Part shown: piece by piece, positions 1 through 7,589 of the stretch
Numbering within the stretch: position 1 is the first letter of the stretch
Layout of the letters: the number at the start of each line of letters is the position of its first letter
From: Balneolaceae bacterium
GTDB lineage: Bacteria > Bacteroidota > Rhodothermia > Balneolales > Balneolaceae
Assembly: GCA_021767245.1 (NCBI GenBank)
Contig: JAASTO010000048.1
Location: forward strand, 1-15,196
DNA length: 15,196 nucleotides
Reading direction: 5' to 3'
Notes under the pieces: generated by a model
The model's input: the letters and a program-made list of their open reading frames with translations, nothing else
Databases searched by the model: none
What the model was told of the DNA's origin: nothing
Made by a program: the position numbers and the translations under genes

Positions 1-1
1 G

Positions 2-505
2 CCTGCCGGATATACTGAATTATCCACCTTTGTGGCACCCGGTGAAGCCCTTGAGATCGTATTGGGGCGCTGGGCGATGATCGTCTTCCTGATCGGGGTG
101 ATAGCTGCTGCCTTCAACAGTATCGTTCCCATTATGTGGACCGTTCCCTATATGATACTTGAAGCTCTCGATATTGACCACAAGGAAGGAAGCAGCAAGC
201 AGTTCAAAATGATCTTTGCAGGCGGAATTCTTATTGGAATGTTTTCTCCGCTTGTAGCAAAAGTAACCGGGTTAAGCGTTGTGGAAATGATCACCTTGTT
301 CCCTGCTTTTAATGGAGTTTTTGGTTTGCCCATCACAGCCGCACTCTTATTCTGGGCTATGAACGATAAAAAGCTCATGGGAGCCAACACCAACTCCTGG
401 AAGCTGAATGTTGCCAATTTTACTCTTGTACTGTTTTCAGCTTACATTGCAATAAATTCAGCTCAGGGCGTCCTTTCTGCGATTTTTGGAGGAATGTTTC
501 AGTAA
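2..505 (+). CDS. Nramp-like divalent metal ion transporter, C-terminal part (5' truncated by window)
   Basis: An open frame enters from the window edge at base 2 and ends at TAA 503-505, giving 167 residues of a polytopic membrane protein. I see roughly four hydrophobic segments: around VFLIGVIAAAFNSIVPI, FAGGILIGMFSPL, FGLPITAALLFWAM and FTLVLFSAYIAIN. The tail order (a helix rich in small residues after a GRW motif, then an LPITAALLFWAMND-KKLMG stretch) resembles the last helices of Nramp (MntH/SLC11) Mn2+/Fe2+ transporters. The diagnostic N-terminal DPGN and MPH motifs lie outside the window, so the family call rests on this resemblance only. A GTG at 32 is inside the open frame and is not the true start. 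The gene is followed by a terminator-like hairpin, so it probably ends its own transcript. Another multi-pass transporter family is possible. Confidence 0.6.
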   Translation, partial: PAGYTELSTFVAPGEALEIVLGRWAMIVFLIGVIAAAFNSIVPIMWTVPYMILEALDIDHKEGSSKQFKMIFAGGILIGMFSPLVAKVTGLSVVEMITLFPAFNGVFGLPITAALLFWAMNDKKLMGANTNSWKLNVANFTLVLFSAYIAINSAQGVLSAIFGGMFQ

Positions 506-520
506 ACGAAGCTTCAACTT

Positions 521-557
521 AACCCTGATATCACAAAGGTATCAGGTGTTTGTTTTT
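521..557 (+). terminator. Rho-independent terminator of the Nramp-like gene
   Basis: A 7-bp stem, CCTGATA (524-530) with TATCAGG (540-546), encloses a 9-nt loop. It can be extended by a few pairs across a one-base bulge. A T-rich run (TGTTTGTTTTT) follows at once. It begins 18 nt after the stop codon. The stem is modest in GC content but has the right position and tail. Confidence 0.65.
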
Positions 558-607
558 AATTATTTGCATCCTTACGATCTGACATAACCCAAAACCCTCT
601 GCCCTTT

Positions 608-1438
608 ATGTCCTTATATATAAGCCTCTTTTTAACCGTAATGACTGCAATGAGTACAGAGATCATGATCCTGCTGCTCGTTATTGCATTAGTGGGAGGT
701 ATTTGTATAACAACCATTGGGCCCGGAGGTATCTTTGTGACCATTGCTTTATTTGCCTTGCTTCCACTCGATCCAAGCACGGTTGCCGGTACTGCCAGTG
801 CCACTTTCATTGCAACCGGTATTGTAGGCAGCCTGGGGTATTTAAAATCGGGTGAACTGAAAGGAAAAGTGGCCGGTAAAGCAGCCGGGGTACTTAGCCT
901 GACTTCTGTGATAGGAGCATTTGCCGGAGCACAGATCAATACGTTATTAGATAAATCCCTATTTGCTGTACTGCTTGGCCTGTTTGTATTCTTTACAGGA
1001 ATCCTGATCCTCTATCGCCAGAAAAAGCAACTTAAACCTGATAGTAAATTGAAGATGGATTCATCAAGAGGTTTACTGTGGCTTGGTGGAGTTGGACTTG
1101 CCGTTGGCCTGCCCGGTGGATTATTAGGTGTTGGAGGTCCCGTTCTGGCCGTACCTTTAATGGTTGTCCTCGGTGTTCCAATGTTGCTATCGGTAGCACT
1201 TGCCCAGGTTCAATCCATATTTATATCGGGATTCGCCACTGTCGGGTATATGATCCATGATGCCGTAGATTGGTACCTGGCTCTTTTTCTTACCGTACCT
1301 TTACTAATAGGCACCATTTCCGGATGGTATATCGCACAGCGAATTAAAGCCAGCAAATTACAGGTATCGCTTGCGTTGGTATTGATCGTACTGGGTATCT
1401 ACCTGATCGCCGGTGGAGCAACCCCGGGTGGGGCCTGA
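608..1438 (+). CDS. TauE/SafE family sulfite/anion exporter-like membrane permease
   Basis: A 276-residue hydrophobic protein with about eight predicted membrane segments in two pseudo-repeats. The first half holds a glycine-rich loop (TTIGPGGIF near residues 35-43) followed by LLPLDPSTVAGTASATF. The second half holds GLPGGLLGVGGPVLAVPL (168-184), the G-x-G-G-x-x-x-x-P signature of TauE/SafE (DUF81) permeases. Known members move sulfite, sulfoacetate or other organic or sulfur anions; the substrate cannot be read from sequence. The start is uncertain: ATG 608 is the longest, and ATG 641 or ATG 650 would remove a short extra N-terminus. No convincing Shine-Dalgarno precedes any of them. The gene stands alone between a terminator and a convergent gene, with no visible link to the respiratory operon. 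Confidence 0.8.
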   Translation: MSLYISLFLTVMTAMSTEIMILLLVIALVGGICITTIGPGGIFVTIALFALLPLDPSTVAGTASATFIATGIVGSLGYLKSGELKGKVAGKAAGVLSLTSVIGAFAGAQINTLLDKSLFAVLLGLFVFFTGILILYRQKKQLKPDSKLKMDSSRGLLWLGGVGLAVGLPGGLLGVGGPVLAVPLMVVLGVPMLLSVALAQVQSIFISGFATVGYMIHDAVDWYLALFLTVPLLIGTISGWYIAQRIKASKLQVSLALVLIVLGIYLIAGGATPGGA

Positions 1439-1439
1439 G

Positions 1440-1540
1440 GAATATCGAATATGGAATACTGAATTACGCATTCAGATGTTTTATTTATTCACAATCTTTA
1501 CTTCAATATTCAATATTCCCCTGTTCAATATTCGATATTC
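1440..1540. repeat. AT-rich inverted repeat with 7-nt period between convergent genes
   Basis: The left arm has three overlapping degenerate copies of GAATATyGAA stepped by 7 nt (from 1440, 1447 and 1454). The right arm has four copies of TTCrATATTC (from 1502, 1509, 1524 and 1531). GAATATCGAATAT (1440-1452) is a perfect 13-bp inverted match to ATATTCGATATTC (1528-1540). Between the arms, CTGAAT (1459-1464) pairs with ATTCAG (1470-1475) over a 5-nt loop, followed by TTTTATTTATT. The element fills the whole gap between two genes transcribed toward each other, which fits a bidirectional terminator or a dispersed intergenic repeat. Other copies cannot be tested from this window. Confidence 0.6.
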
Positions 1541-1541
1541 A

Positions 1542-2111
1542 TCACCCCCAGATCTTCAGCATAAAGAAAACCATCACCCCGGTCACTGATACGTAAAGCC
1601 AAATCGGGAATGTCCAGCGGGATACTTTCCGGTGAGTGGTGAATTTTCCGCTGAAGGCGAAGTAGAAACTTGCCAGCACCAGGGGCACCACAAATACTGA
1701 CAGTATAATATGACTGATCAGTATGAAGAAATAGATCGGCCTTATAAGTCCTTCCCCAAGAAATCTGGTATCCCCTACAAAATGATGATACACCACATAG
1801 CTCACCAAAAATAAAGCAGAGGTCACAAAAGCAGCCAGGTTGAATTTCATATGCTTTTGAAAATCCCGTCTTTTAATCTCCCTGAATGCCAGTAAAAGAA
1901 AAACGGTACTCAAAGAATTGAGTGCGGCATTAACGGCAGATAAATTTCCGATCCAGCTAACCGGAGCCTCGGCTCCCTCATTAAAGTATATCAGCCAGAA
2001 TAAAAACAGGATCGCAAATGTGCTCAACCCAATGATAAAGGAAAGCGCTTTTTTCGCACTGACCTGCTCTAAGATCTTCGAAGATTCAGGAAATTTTACA
2101 TTTTCACTCAT
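1542..2111 (-). CDS. DUF420 (CtaM/YozB-like) membrane protein, probable oxidase maturation factor
   Basis: A 189-residue protein with a short charged N-terminus and about five membrane helices. The family pattern is visible: SAVNAALNSLSTVFLL (58-73) followed by an AFREIKRRDFQKHMKF loop with His87, then YVVYHH (His109/110), SH (His134), and a TTHRKVSRWTFPIWLYVSVTG segment (158-178) with His160. These spaced histidines and the W-x-F/P-IWLYVSVTG ending are typical of DUF420. The Staphylococcus aureus member CtaM is needed for a functional aa3-type oxidase, so a role in haem-copper oxidase assembly is plausible here. Placement fits: the gene diverges from the ACIII/caa3 operon across 283 bp. The start ATG at 2111 lacks a clear Shine-Dalgarno. 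Family assignment is firm; the role is inferred. Confidence 0.82.
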   Translation of the reverse strand: MSENVKFPESSKILEQVSAKKALSFIIGLSTFAILFLFWLIYFNEGAEAPVSWIGNLSAVNAALNSLSTVFLLLAFREIKRRDFQKHMKFNLAAFVTSALFLVSYVVYHHFVGDTRFLGEGLIRPIYFFILISHIILSVFVVPLVLASFYFAFSGKFTTHRKVSRWTFPIWLYVSVTGVMVFFMLKIWG

Positions 2112-2139
2112 GATGATAATCCTCTATTCGGTTATAGGG

Positions 2140-2147
2140 CAAAGTTA
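2140..2147 (-). promoter_or_regulatory. Candidate -7 element for the DUF420 gene
   Basis: Read on the minus strand this is TAACTTTG, an exact fit to the Bacteroidota -7 consensus TAnnTTTG. It lies 28 nt upstream of the start codon. No TTTG lies at a proper -33 distance, so support is partial. A second fit, TACATTTG, occurs at 2201-2208 on the same strand, also without a clear partner. Confidence 0.35.
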
Positions 2148-2220
2148 AGGCAAACAAAACTAAATACAGAGTTTTTCAATTCCTTTTGAGGCATTTTTGT
2201 CAAATGTATACTATCTTTTC

Positions 2221-2251
2221 GACTTCACATTTCACATGTGTAGTGTAAGTC
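2221..2251. promoter_or_regulatory. Imperfect dyad in the divergent intergenic region
   Basis: GACTTCACAT at 2221-2230 is mirrored by ATGTG (2236-2240) and AAGTC (2247-2251) with a six-base interruption on the right side. CACATGTG (2233-2240) is itself an 8-bp palindrome. It lies between the candidate promoters for the two divergent units, a reasonable place for a shared operator. No known regulator site is recognised and chance symmetry is possible. Confidence 0.25.
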
Positions 2252-2300
2252 GCGGTATTTCCTATTTAGAACAGTTTTAAATAATCAGCTATCACCTCTT

Positions 2301-2336
2301 TTTGTTCAATTTAGAATGAAAAAATTGATAGATTTG
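2301..2336 (+). promoter_or_regulatory. Candidate promoter of the act-cox operon
   Basis: TAGATTTG (2329-2336) fits the Bacteroidota -7 consensus TAnnTTTG exactly, and TTTG (2301-2304) could be the -33 element. The 24-nt spacing is slightly longer than usual. Transcription would begin near 2342, leaving a leader of about 50 nt before actA. That leader contains a small hairpin, GAGC (2353-2356) with GCTC (2362-2365). No other good plus-strand promoter was seen in the 283-bp gap. Confidence 0.45.
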
Positions 2337-2394
2337 CGCGGCTTCTTAATGGGAGCATTTTGCTCTATACCTAAACATAAAATAAGCAATCTTT

Positions 2395-3039
2395 ATGGCG
2401 CAGATTTTCCCCAAGTGGACAAATCAAGTTCCCCGAAAAATCTTAATTGGATTAATTGTTTTACTTAACGCGATCATATTCGGCGTTTGGTATTTCTTCT
2501 CACCTGAATACACAGATGTAGGCTATGCTCCGGAGCAACCGGTTCCATACAGTCACAAACTTCATGTGGACCAGCTTGGACTTGATTGCCAATATTGTCA
2601 CACCAGCGTATTTGATTCCAAACAGGCCAACATTCCACCTACTCAAACTTGTATGAACTGTCACAATCAGATCAAGACCGACAGTGAAAAACTTGAATTG
2701 GTACGTGAGAGCTGGCAATCAGGAAAAGCCATTGAATGGGTTAGAGTTCATAATCTGGCAGATTATGCATATTTCAACCACTCTGCACACGTAAATGTGG
2801 GGGTTGGCTGCGAAAGTTGCCATGGAAGAATTGATAAGATGGAGGTTGTATACCAAACGGAACCATTAAGTATGGGCTGGTGCCTCGATTGCCACCGTGA
2901 GCCTGAAAAATACATTCGTCCTGTAGACGAAGTGACCACTATGGGGTATCAGGTTGAAAACCAGCTTGAGATCGGAAAAGAATTGGTAGACAAGAAAAAT
3001 ATTCATGCTCCAACCTACTGCCAGGGTTGCCATTATTAA
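2395..3039 (+). CDS. actA: Alternative complex III subunit A, membrane-anchored pentaheme cytochrome c
   Basis: A 214-residue protein with one N-terminal membrane helix (about 17-35) and a periplasmic domain carrying exactly five CxxCH haem c sites: Cys65/68-His69, Cys86/89-His90, Cys139/142-His143, Cys163/166-His167 and Cys209/212-His213. Additional histidines (for example in SHKLH near 53-57 and FNHSAH near 127-132) are likely distal ligands, as in NapC/NrfH-type and multihaem folds. In the ACIII family ActA relays electrons from the Fe-S clusters of ActB toward ActE. The length and five-haem count match the family. It is the first gene of the operon, and actB begins 34 nt after its stop. 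The uncleaved N-terminal helix is expected to hold the protein in the inner membrane. Confidence 0.95.
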   Translation: MAQIFPKWTNQVPRKILIGLIVLLNAIIFGVWYFFSPEYTDVGYAPEQPVPYSHKLHVDQLGLDCQYCHTSVFDSKQANIPPTQTCMNCHNQIKTDSEKLELVRESWQSGKAIEWVRVHNLADYAYFNHSAHVNVGVGCESCHGRIDKMEVVYQTEPLSMGWCLDCHREPEKYIRPVDEVTTMGYQVENQLEIGKELVDKKNIHAPTYCQGCHY

Positions 3040-3073
3040 TAATGTGAAGGATTCAGAAATTACAGATCAACAG

Positions 3074-6000
3074 ATGAGCGAAGAAGTTAAACAAACTACA
3101 TACTGGAAAAGCTTAAAAGAGTTAGCAAACAATAAGGAGTACCAGAAGTTTGCTGAGCGTGAATTCCCTGAGAACGCCACAGAGTTAACCGATGGCGTTT
3201 CCCGTCGCGGTTTCCTAAGGGTAATGGGTGCCTCAGTGGCACTTGCCGGATTAGCGGCCTGCCGTCGCCCGGTTCAAAAGATTCTCCCCTATTCCAAACA
3301 ACCTGAAAATGTGGTGCCGGGTGTACCTTTGTATTATGCAACCGCAATGCCGGTTCAGGGTAATCTGGTTGGATTGATCGCTGAAAACCATGAGGGAAGA
3401 CCTACTAAATTAGAAGGAAATGACCTTCACCCTGCCAGTAAAGGCGGAACCAGTATCTTTAATCAGGCGGCTATTCTTGGACTTTACGATCCTGACCGCT
3501 CTCGTTCTCCTCTAAATAATGGTAATAAAGCGACCAAAGAAGATTTTGCTGAATTTGCAGCCTCTCATTTCGCCAATACCGGCCAAAGGGTGGCATTTAT
3601 ATCGGAAGCCAATTCCTCACCTACCTATAACAGGTTAAAGGAACAGGCTAAATCCAAGTTCCGTAATTCTACCTGGGTTACTTACGAGCCTTTTGGTGAG
3701 GACAACATCATTGAAGGTAACCGACTTGCTTTCGGTAACCGCTTAAGAACACATTATAACTACTCTAATGCTGATGTCATCGTTTCTTTGAATGATGACT
3801 TCATGGCTTCCACACATCCGAACAGTGTGGAATATGCCAAGCAGGTGTCTGCCCGACGTAAGGTCACAGATACTAATGGCGAAATGAACCGAATTTATGC
3901 GGTTGAAGATGCCTTTACTCTGACCGGTTCCTATGCGGATCACAGACTCAGACTCAAAGCCAGCGAGATCGAGGCATTTACTTATGCGCTTGCAGCGGCT
4001 CTTTCAACACGAATCAATGGCCTGAGTGCATTCAACGGATATTCTAATCAGTTTTCTGATCACAAGTGGATCACTGTACTGGCTGACGAATTGACCTCTA
4101 ATGCAGGCTCATCGGCTCTTTCTGTAGGCTCTCAATACAAACCTGAAGTACAGGCTGCAGTGGCAGCCATCAATCAGGCTCTTGGAAACGCAGGAAGCAC
4201 TGTTAACTACCTTGAGGTTCCACACTTTGATGATCAGAACAACCATCAGGCACTTTCTGATGTTGTGGCTGAAATGAAAGCAGGCAACATCGACACGGTT
4301 GTAATGGTTGGCGTGAACCCGGTTCACACCGCCCCTGCTGATCTTGATTTTGAAAAGGCACTTTCAAACGTAGAAACCGTTGTTAACCTATCTGACTACG
4401 TTGACGAAACCGCCAAAAAGACGACATGGCACGTTAATCGCGCTCACTTTCTTGAAGCTTGGGGCGACGGCTACTCTTACGGCGGTGCCCGTTCAGTTAT
4501 TCAGCCTCAGATACAGCCATTACACAATGGGCTGAGCGAAGTTGAATTCCTGAATACCATTGTTAACGGTGATTTGACTTCCGGTTACGAACTGGTTCAA
4601 AATACATTCAAAGGATATTACAGATCCGGATTTGACACGCGATGGACTAATATTCTTCACGATGGTATTGATACAACTGATAATTACAGTGCAGCTAATG
4701 TGAGAATTGCCTCGGGTTTTGCCTCTGCAATGAATCAGGCTACCTCTAATGTATCAACGACCCCCGGAATGGAAGTGGTTATTCGTCCGGATGCCACATT
4801 ATATGATGGGCGTTTTGCCAATCTTGGATGGCTACAGGAACTTCCTGACCCAATGACCAAGATCACCTGGGACAACGTGGCCCTTATGAGTCCTGCCACG
4901 GCTGAAAAATTAGGCGTAAGTGAACAAACAGCCGGAAAAGATATTACTGATGTTGTTGAAATTAGAGTTAATGGAAAATCTCTGAAGATCGCAGCCTGGA
5001 TACAACCGGGGCATGCCGACGATTCTATTACACTGACCACCGGTTATGGTCGTGAAGGAATTGGCCGTGTTGCCAACTCTTATATGGATTATACCGCCGG
5101 CGGTGTTGATGTTTATCCGCTCAGAGGAACGCATACGATGTTCTACGCCACTGCGGACGTTACTAACACCGGCGATACTTACGAAATTGCCTGTGTGCAA
5201 GATCATCATAGCCTTGAAGGCCGTGATATGTACCGTCAGGCTTCCATTTCAGAATATAAAGAGAATCCGGATTTCGCCTCTTTTGAATCGGTTCACACCT
5301 ACCCTGTACCGGGAATGGCTGAAGCGAAAGAAAATGGCGATACGGATGGACCGATCTCACTCTTTGACGAACAAACCTATCCTGACTACGAACCACAATG
5401 GGGAATGGCTATTGACCTGAACTCATGCTTTGGTTGCGGAGTGTGTGTGATAGCATGTCAAAGTGAGAATAACATACCGGTTATCGGTAAGAAAGAAGTA
5501 AAACGTGGCCGTGAGATGCATTGGATCCGTAATGACCGATACTATGTCGGTGATGATGCTGATTCTCCTCAAGCGGTTCACCAACCGGTACCATGTATGC
5601 ACTGCGAACTGGCTCCTTGTGAGCAGGTTTGCCCTGTTGCAGCTACCACTCACAGTGAAGATGGCATGAACCAGATGACCTACAACCGTTGTGTGGGTAC
5701 TCGTTACTGTGCTAACAACTGCCCTTACAAAGTACGCCGCTTTAACTTCTTCAACTATCCAAAAGAATATTTAACTACGGGCGATGATCCGGATATCATC
5801 CAGATGGCTATGAATCCGGAAGTAACCGTTCGTTTCCGTGGGGTAATGGAAAAATGTACGTATTGCGTACAGCGTGTTAACCGCGCCAAGATCGATGCCA
5901 AGATAGAAACCGGTTCACCAAAACCGGCCGACGGCACAGTTAAGACAGCCTGCCAGCAGGCGTGTCCTGCCGATGCCATTTACTTTGGCGATCTGAGTGA

Positions 6001-6127
6001 CGATAACAGCGTTGTTGCTCAAATGAAGCGCAATGAAAGAAACTTCCAAATGCTGGAAGAGCTGAACACGCGTCCAAGAACCTCTTACATGGCTAAACTT
6101 ACGAATCCAAACCCAGCTTTGGCTTAA
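3074..6127 (+). CDS. actB: Alternative complex III subunit B, molybdopterin-oxidoreductase-like and Fe-S protein
   Basis: A 1017-residue fusion of a molybdopterin-oxidoreductase-like domain (about 75-740) and a PsrB/NrfC-like ferredoxin domain (about 765-1000). A twin-arginine signal, SRRGFLRVMGAS with Arg44-Arg45, leads to a lipobox-like LAAC with Cys63, suggesting Tat export and possible lipidation. Fe-S ligand groups are Cys785/788/791/795, Cys841/844/849/853, Cys873/879/883 and Cys928/931/960/964. The third group has Thr876 where a fourth Cys is usual, matching the expected three [4Fe-4S] plus one [3Fe-4S]. Characterised ActB proteins lack Mo cofactor, and nothing here argues otherwise. 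The frame is open back to 3005, but that would overlap actA; ATG 3074 gives the usual short N-terminus before the Tat motif. ActB passes electrons from the quinol site to ActA. Confidence 0.95.
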   Translation: MSEEVKQTTYWKSLKELANNKEYQKFAEREFPENATELTDGVSRRGFLRVMGASVALAGLAACRRPVQKILPYSKQPENVVPGVPLYYATAMPVQGNLVGLIAENHEGRPTKLEGNDLHPASKGGTSIFNQAAILGLYDPDRSRSPLNNGNKATKEDFAEFAASHFANTGQRVAFISEANSSPTYNRLKEQAKSKFRNSTWVTYEPFGEDNIIEGNRLAFGNRLRTHYNYSNADVIVSLNDDFMASTHPNSVEYAKQVSARRKVTDTNGEMNRIYAVEDAFTLTGSYADHRLRLKASEIEAFTYALAAALSTRINGLSAFNGYSNQFSDHKWITVLADELTSNAGSSALSVGSQYKPEVQAAVAAINQALGNAGSTVNYLEVPHFDDQNNHQALSDVVAEMKAGNIDTVVMVGVNPVHTAPADLDFEKALSNVETVVNLSDYVDETAKKTTWHVNRAHFLEAWGDGYSYGGARSVIQPQIQPLHNGLSEVEFLNTIVNGDLTSGYELVQNTFKGYYRSGFDTRWTNILHDGIDTTDNYSAANVRIASGFASAMNQATSNVSTTPGMEVVIRPDATLYDGRFANLGWLQELPDPMTKITWDNVALMSPATAEKLGVSEQTAGKDITDVVEIRVNGKSLKIAAWIQPGHADDSITLTTGYGREGIGRVANSYMDYTAGGVDVYPLRGTHTMFYATADVTNTGDTYEIACVQDHHSLEGRDMYRQASISEYKENPDFASFESVHTYPVPGMAEAKENGDTDGPISLFDEQTYPDYEPQWGMAIDLNSCFGCGVCVIACQSENNIPVIGKKEVKRGREMHWIRNDRYYVGDDADSPQAVHQPVPCMHCELAPCEQVCPVAATTHSEDGMNQMTYNRCVGTRYCANNCPYKVRRFNFFNYPKEYLTTGDDPDIIQMAMNPEVTVRFRGVMEKCTYCVQRVNRAKIDAKIETGSPKPADGTVKTACQQACPADAIYFGDLSDDNSVVAQMKRNERNFQMLEELNTRPRTSYMAKLTNPNPALA

Positions 6128-6154
6128 GATATTAATCAGGAATACATCCAAAAC

Positions 6155-7582
6155 ATGAGTAAATACCAATACGTACCGGAACCCGCTCTTGTAAAAGGCG
6201 ACCATGACTTTTCGAGCCTTACACGACTGGTTACTGATATAAATTTACGTGAAACTCCTAAAGCATGGTATCTGGCCATGATGGGAGCCAATGCCCTGCT
6301 AATGTTAATGGTAATTGCCATTGGATATTTAATATGGGAAGGAATTGGAATCTGGGGACTCAATAACCCTGTTGGTTGGGGTTGGGCTATCATCAACTTT
6401 GTTTGGTGGGTTGGTATTGGTCACGCCGGTACCCTGATCTCAGCTATTCTGTTCCTGTTCCGCCAGGACTGGCGTACCGCTATTAACCGTTTTGCGGAGG
6501 CTATGACTATTTTTGCGGTAATGTGTGCCGGTGTATTCCCGGCTATTCACGTTGGTCGTATCTGGGCTGTTTATTGGTTATTCCCAATTCCTAACCAAAT
6601 GCAGATGTGGCCAAACTTTAACTCCCCTCTCTTGTGGGACGTTTTTGCCGTGTCTACATATTTCACAGTGTCTCTTTTATTCTGGTATGTTGGTTTGGTA
6701 CCTGACCTTGCAACTATCCGTGACCGTGCAACTGACAAGATCAGAAAAGTTACCTATGGTATCTTTTCATTGGGATGGACAGGCTCAAACCGCCACTGGT
6801 GGAACTATGAAAAAGCTTATATGATCTTAGCCGGTTTGGCTACTCCACTGGTACTTTCGGTTCATACCATTGTATCCTTTGACTTTGCCGTTTCCATGAT
6901 TCCGGGATGGCATACTACAATTTTTCCTCCATACTTTGTTGCTGGTGCTATTTTCTCAGGTTTTGCCATGGTGCTTACCCTGATGATCGTTGCCCGTAAA
7001 ATCTACGGAATGAAGGATATCATGACCGATGATCACATGGAAAAAATGAATATTGTGATCCTGGTTACCGGGTCTATGGTTGGGTTTGCCTATATTATGG
7101 AGTTCTTTATTGCCTGGTACAGTGGCGTTGAATATGAGAAAGCGATCTTTATGCTTAGAGCCACCGGACCTTATGCTTGGGCATATTGGGCGATGATGAC
7201 TTGTAACGTATTTTCGCCACAGTTCTTCTGGTCCAAGAAATTAAGAAGAAGCGTCGGGTTCACATTCTTTATCTCCATTGTGGTGAATATCGGTATGTGG
7301 TTCGAGCGATTTGTAATTACAGTGACTTCACTGGCAAACGATTATCTGCCTTCAAGCTGGGATTATTATAGCCCAACGATCTGGGATGTCATGACTTATG
7401 TAGGAACCTTCGGCCTATTCTTTACCATGTTCCTCCTCTTCCTGCGCTTTTTACCGATGGTCGCTTTAGCTGAAATTAAAGCGGTTATACCACAGGCAGA
7501 TCCTCATAACTATGATGAGGGAACCAACGAATACATTGCCCCTAAAGTTGAAGTCCCTGAACCTCAATCTGAGAAGGTCTAA
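6155..7582 (+). CDS. actC: Alternative complex III subunit C, NrfD/PsrC-like quinol-binding membrane protein
   Basis: A 475-residue, strongly hydrophobic protein with about ten membrane helices, the expected size for ActC. Family-typical stretches include NFVWWVGIGHAGTLISAILF (81-100) with His90, followed by the RQDWR loop (103-107), and CAGVFPAIHVGR (124-135) with His132. These are NrfD-family features near the menaquinol site and a proposed proton path. It sits against the Fe-S domain of ActB, so quinol oxidised at this subunit feeds electrons to that domain. The N-terminal 35 residues are polar and the C-terminal 25 acidic (PEVEVPEPQ-like), both probably cytoplasmic. It starts 27 nt after actB and ends 7 nt before actD. 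Confidence 0.94.
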   Translation: MSKYQYVPEPALVKGDHDFSSLTRLVTDINLRETPKAWYLAMMGANALLMLMVIAIGYLIWEGIGIWGLNNPVGWGWAIINFVWWVGIGHAGTLISAILFLFRQDWRTAINRFAEAMTIFAVMCAGVFPAIHVGRIWAVYWLFPIPNQMQMWPNFNSPLLWDVFAVSTYFTVSLLFWYVGLVPDLATIRDRATDKIRKVTYGIFSLGWTGSNRHWWNYEKAYMILAGLATPLVLSVHTIVSFDFAVSMIPGWHTTIFPPYFVAGAIFSGFAMVLTLMIVARKIYGMKDIMTDDHMEKMNIVILVTGSMVGFAYIMEFFIAWYSGVEYEKAIFMLRATGPYAWAYWAMMTCNVFSPQFFWSKKLRRSVGFTFFISIVVNIGMWFERFVITVTSLANDYLPSSWDYYSPTIWDVMTYVGTFGLFFTMFLLFLRFLPMVALAEIKAVIPQADPHNYDEGTNEYIAPKVEVPEPQSEKV

Positions 7583-7589
7583 GAAGAAT

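Noticed and set aside
556..939. 127-codon minus-strand open frame opposite the TauE-like gene
   Set aside because: It is antisense to a convincing membrane protein; its Ala/Pro/Ile-rich product is what the complement of a Gly/Ala-rich gene gives.
2353..2365. Small hairpin GAGC-ATTTT-GCTC in the actA leader as an attenuator or riboswitch
   Set aside because: A 4-bp stem is too short to support regulation, and no conserved riboswitch pattern is visible.
3005..3073. Upstream extension of the actB frame to an ATG at 3005
   Set aside because: It would overlap the last haem motif of actA, and the encoded residues do not look like an ActB N-terminus; ATG 3074 leads directly to the family-like start and Tat motif.
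4735..5209. Two long minus-strand open frames opposite actB
   Set aside because: They overlap each other and a strongly supported gene, and show no family motif.
3300..5290. Active molybdenum cofactor site in ActB
   Set aside because: ActB proteins keep the fold but are known to lack the cofactor, and I could not identify convincing cofactor ligands; enzyme activity of this domain is not claimed.
5046..5420. 124-codon plus-strand open frame inside actB
   Set aside because: It lies wholly within actB in another frame, and its product has no recognisable domain, signal or start context.
7512..7589. Upstream extension of the actD frame into actC
   Set aside because: The sequence is the out-of-frame end of actC; ATG 7590 after the actC stop gives the expected DUF3341 N-terminus.
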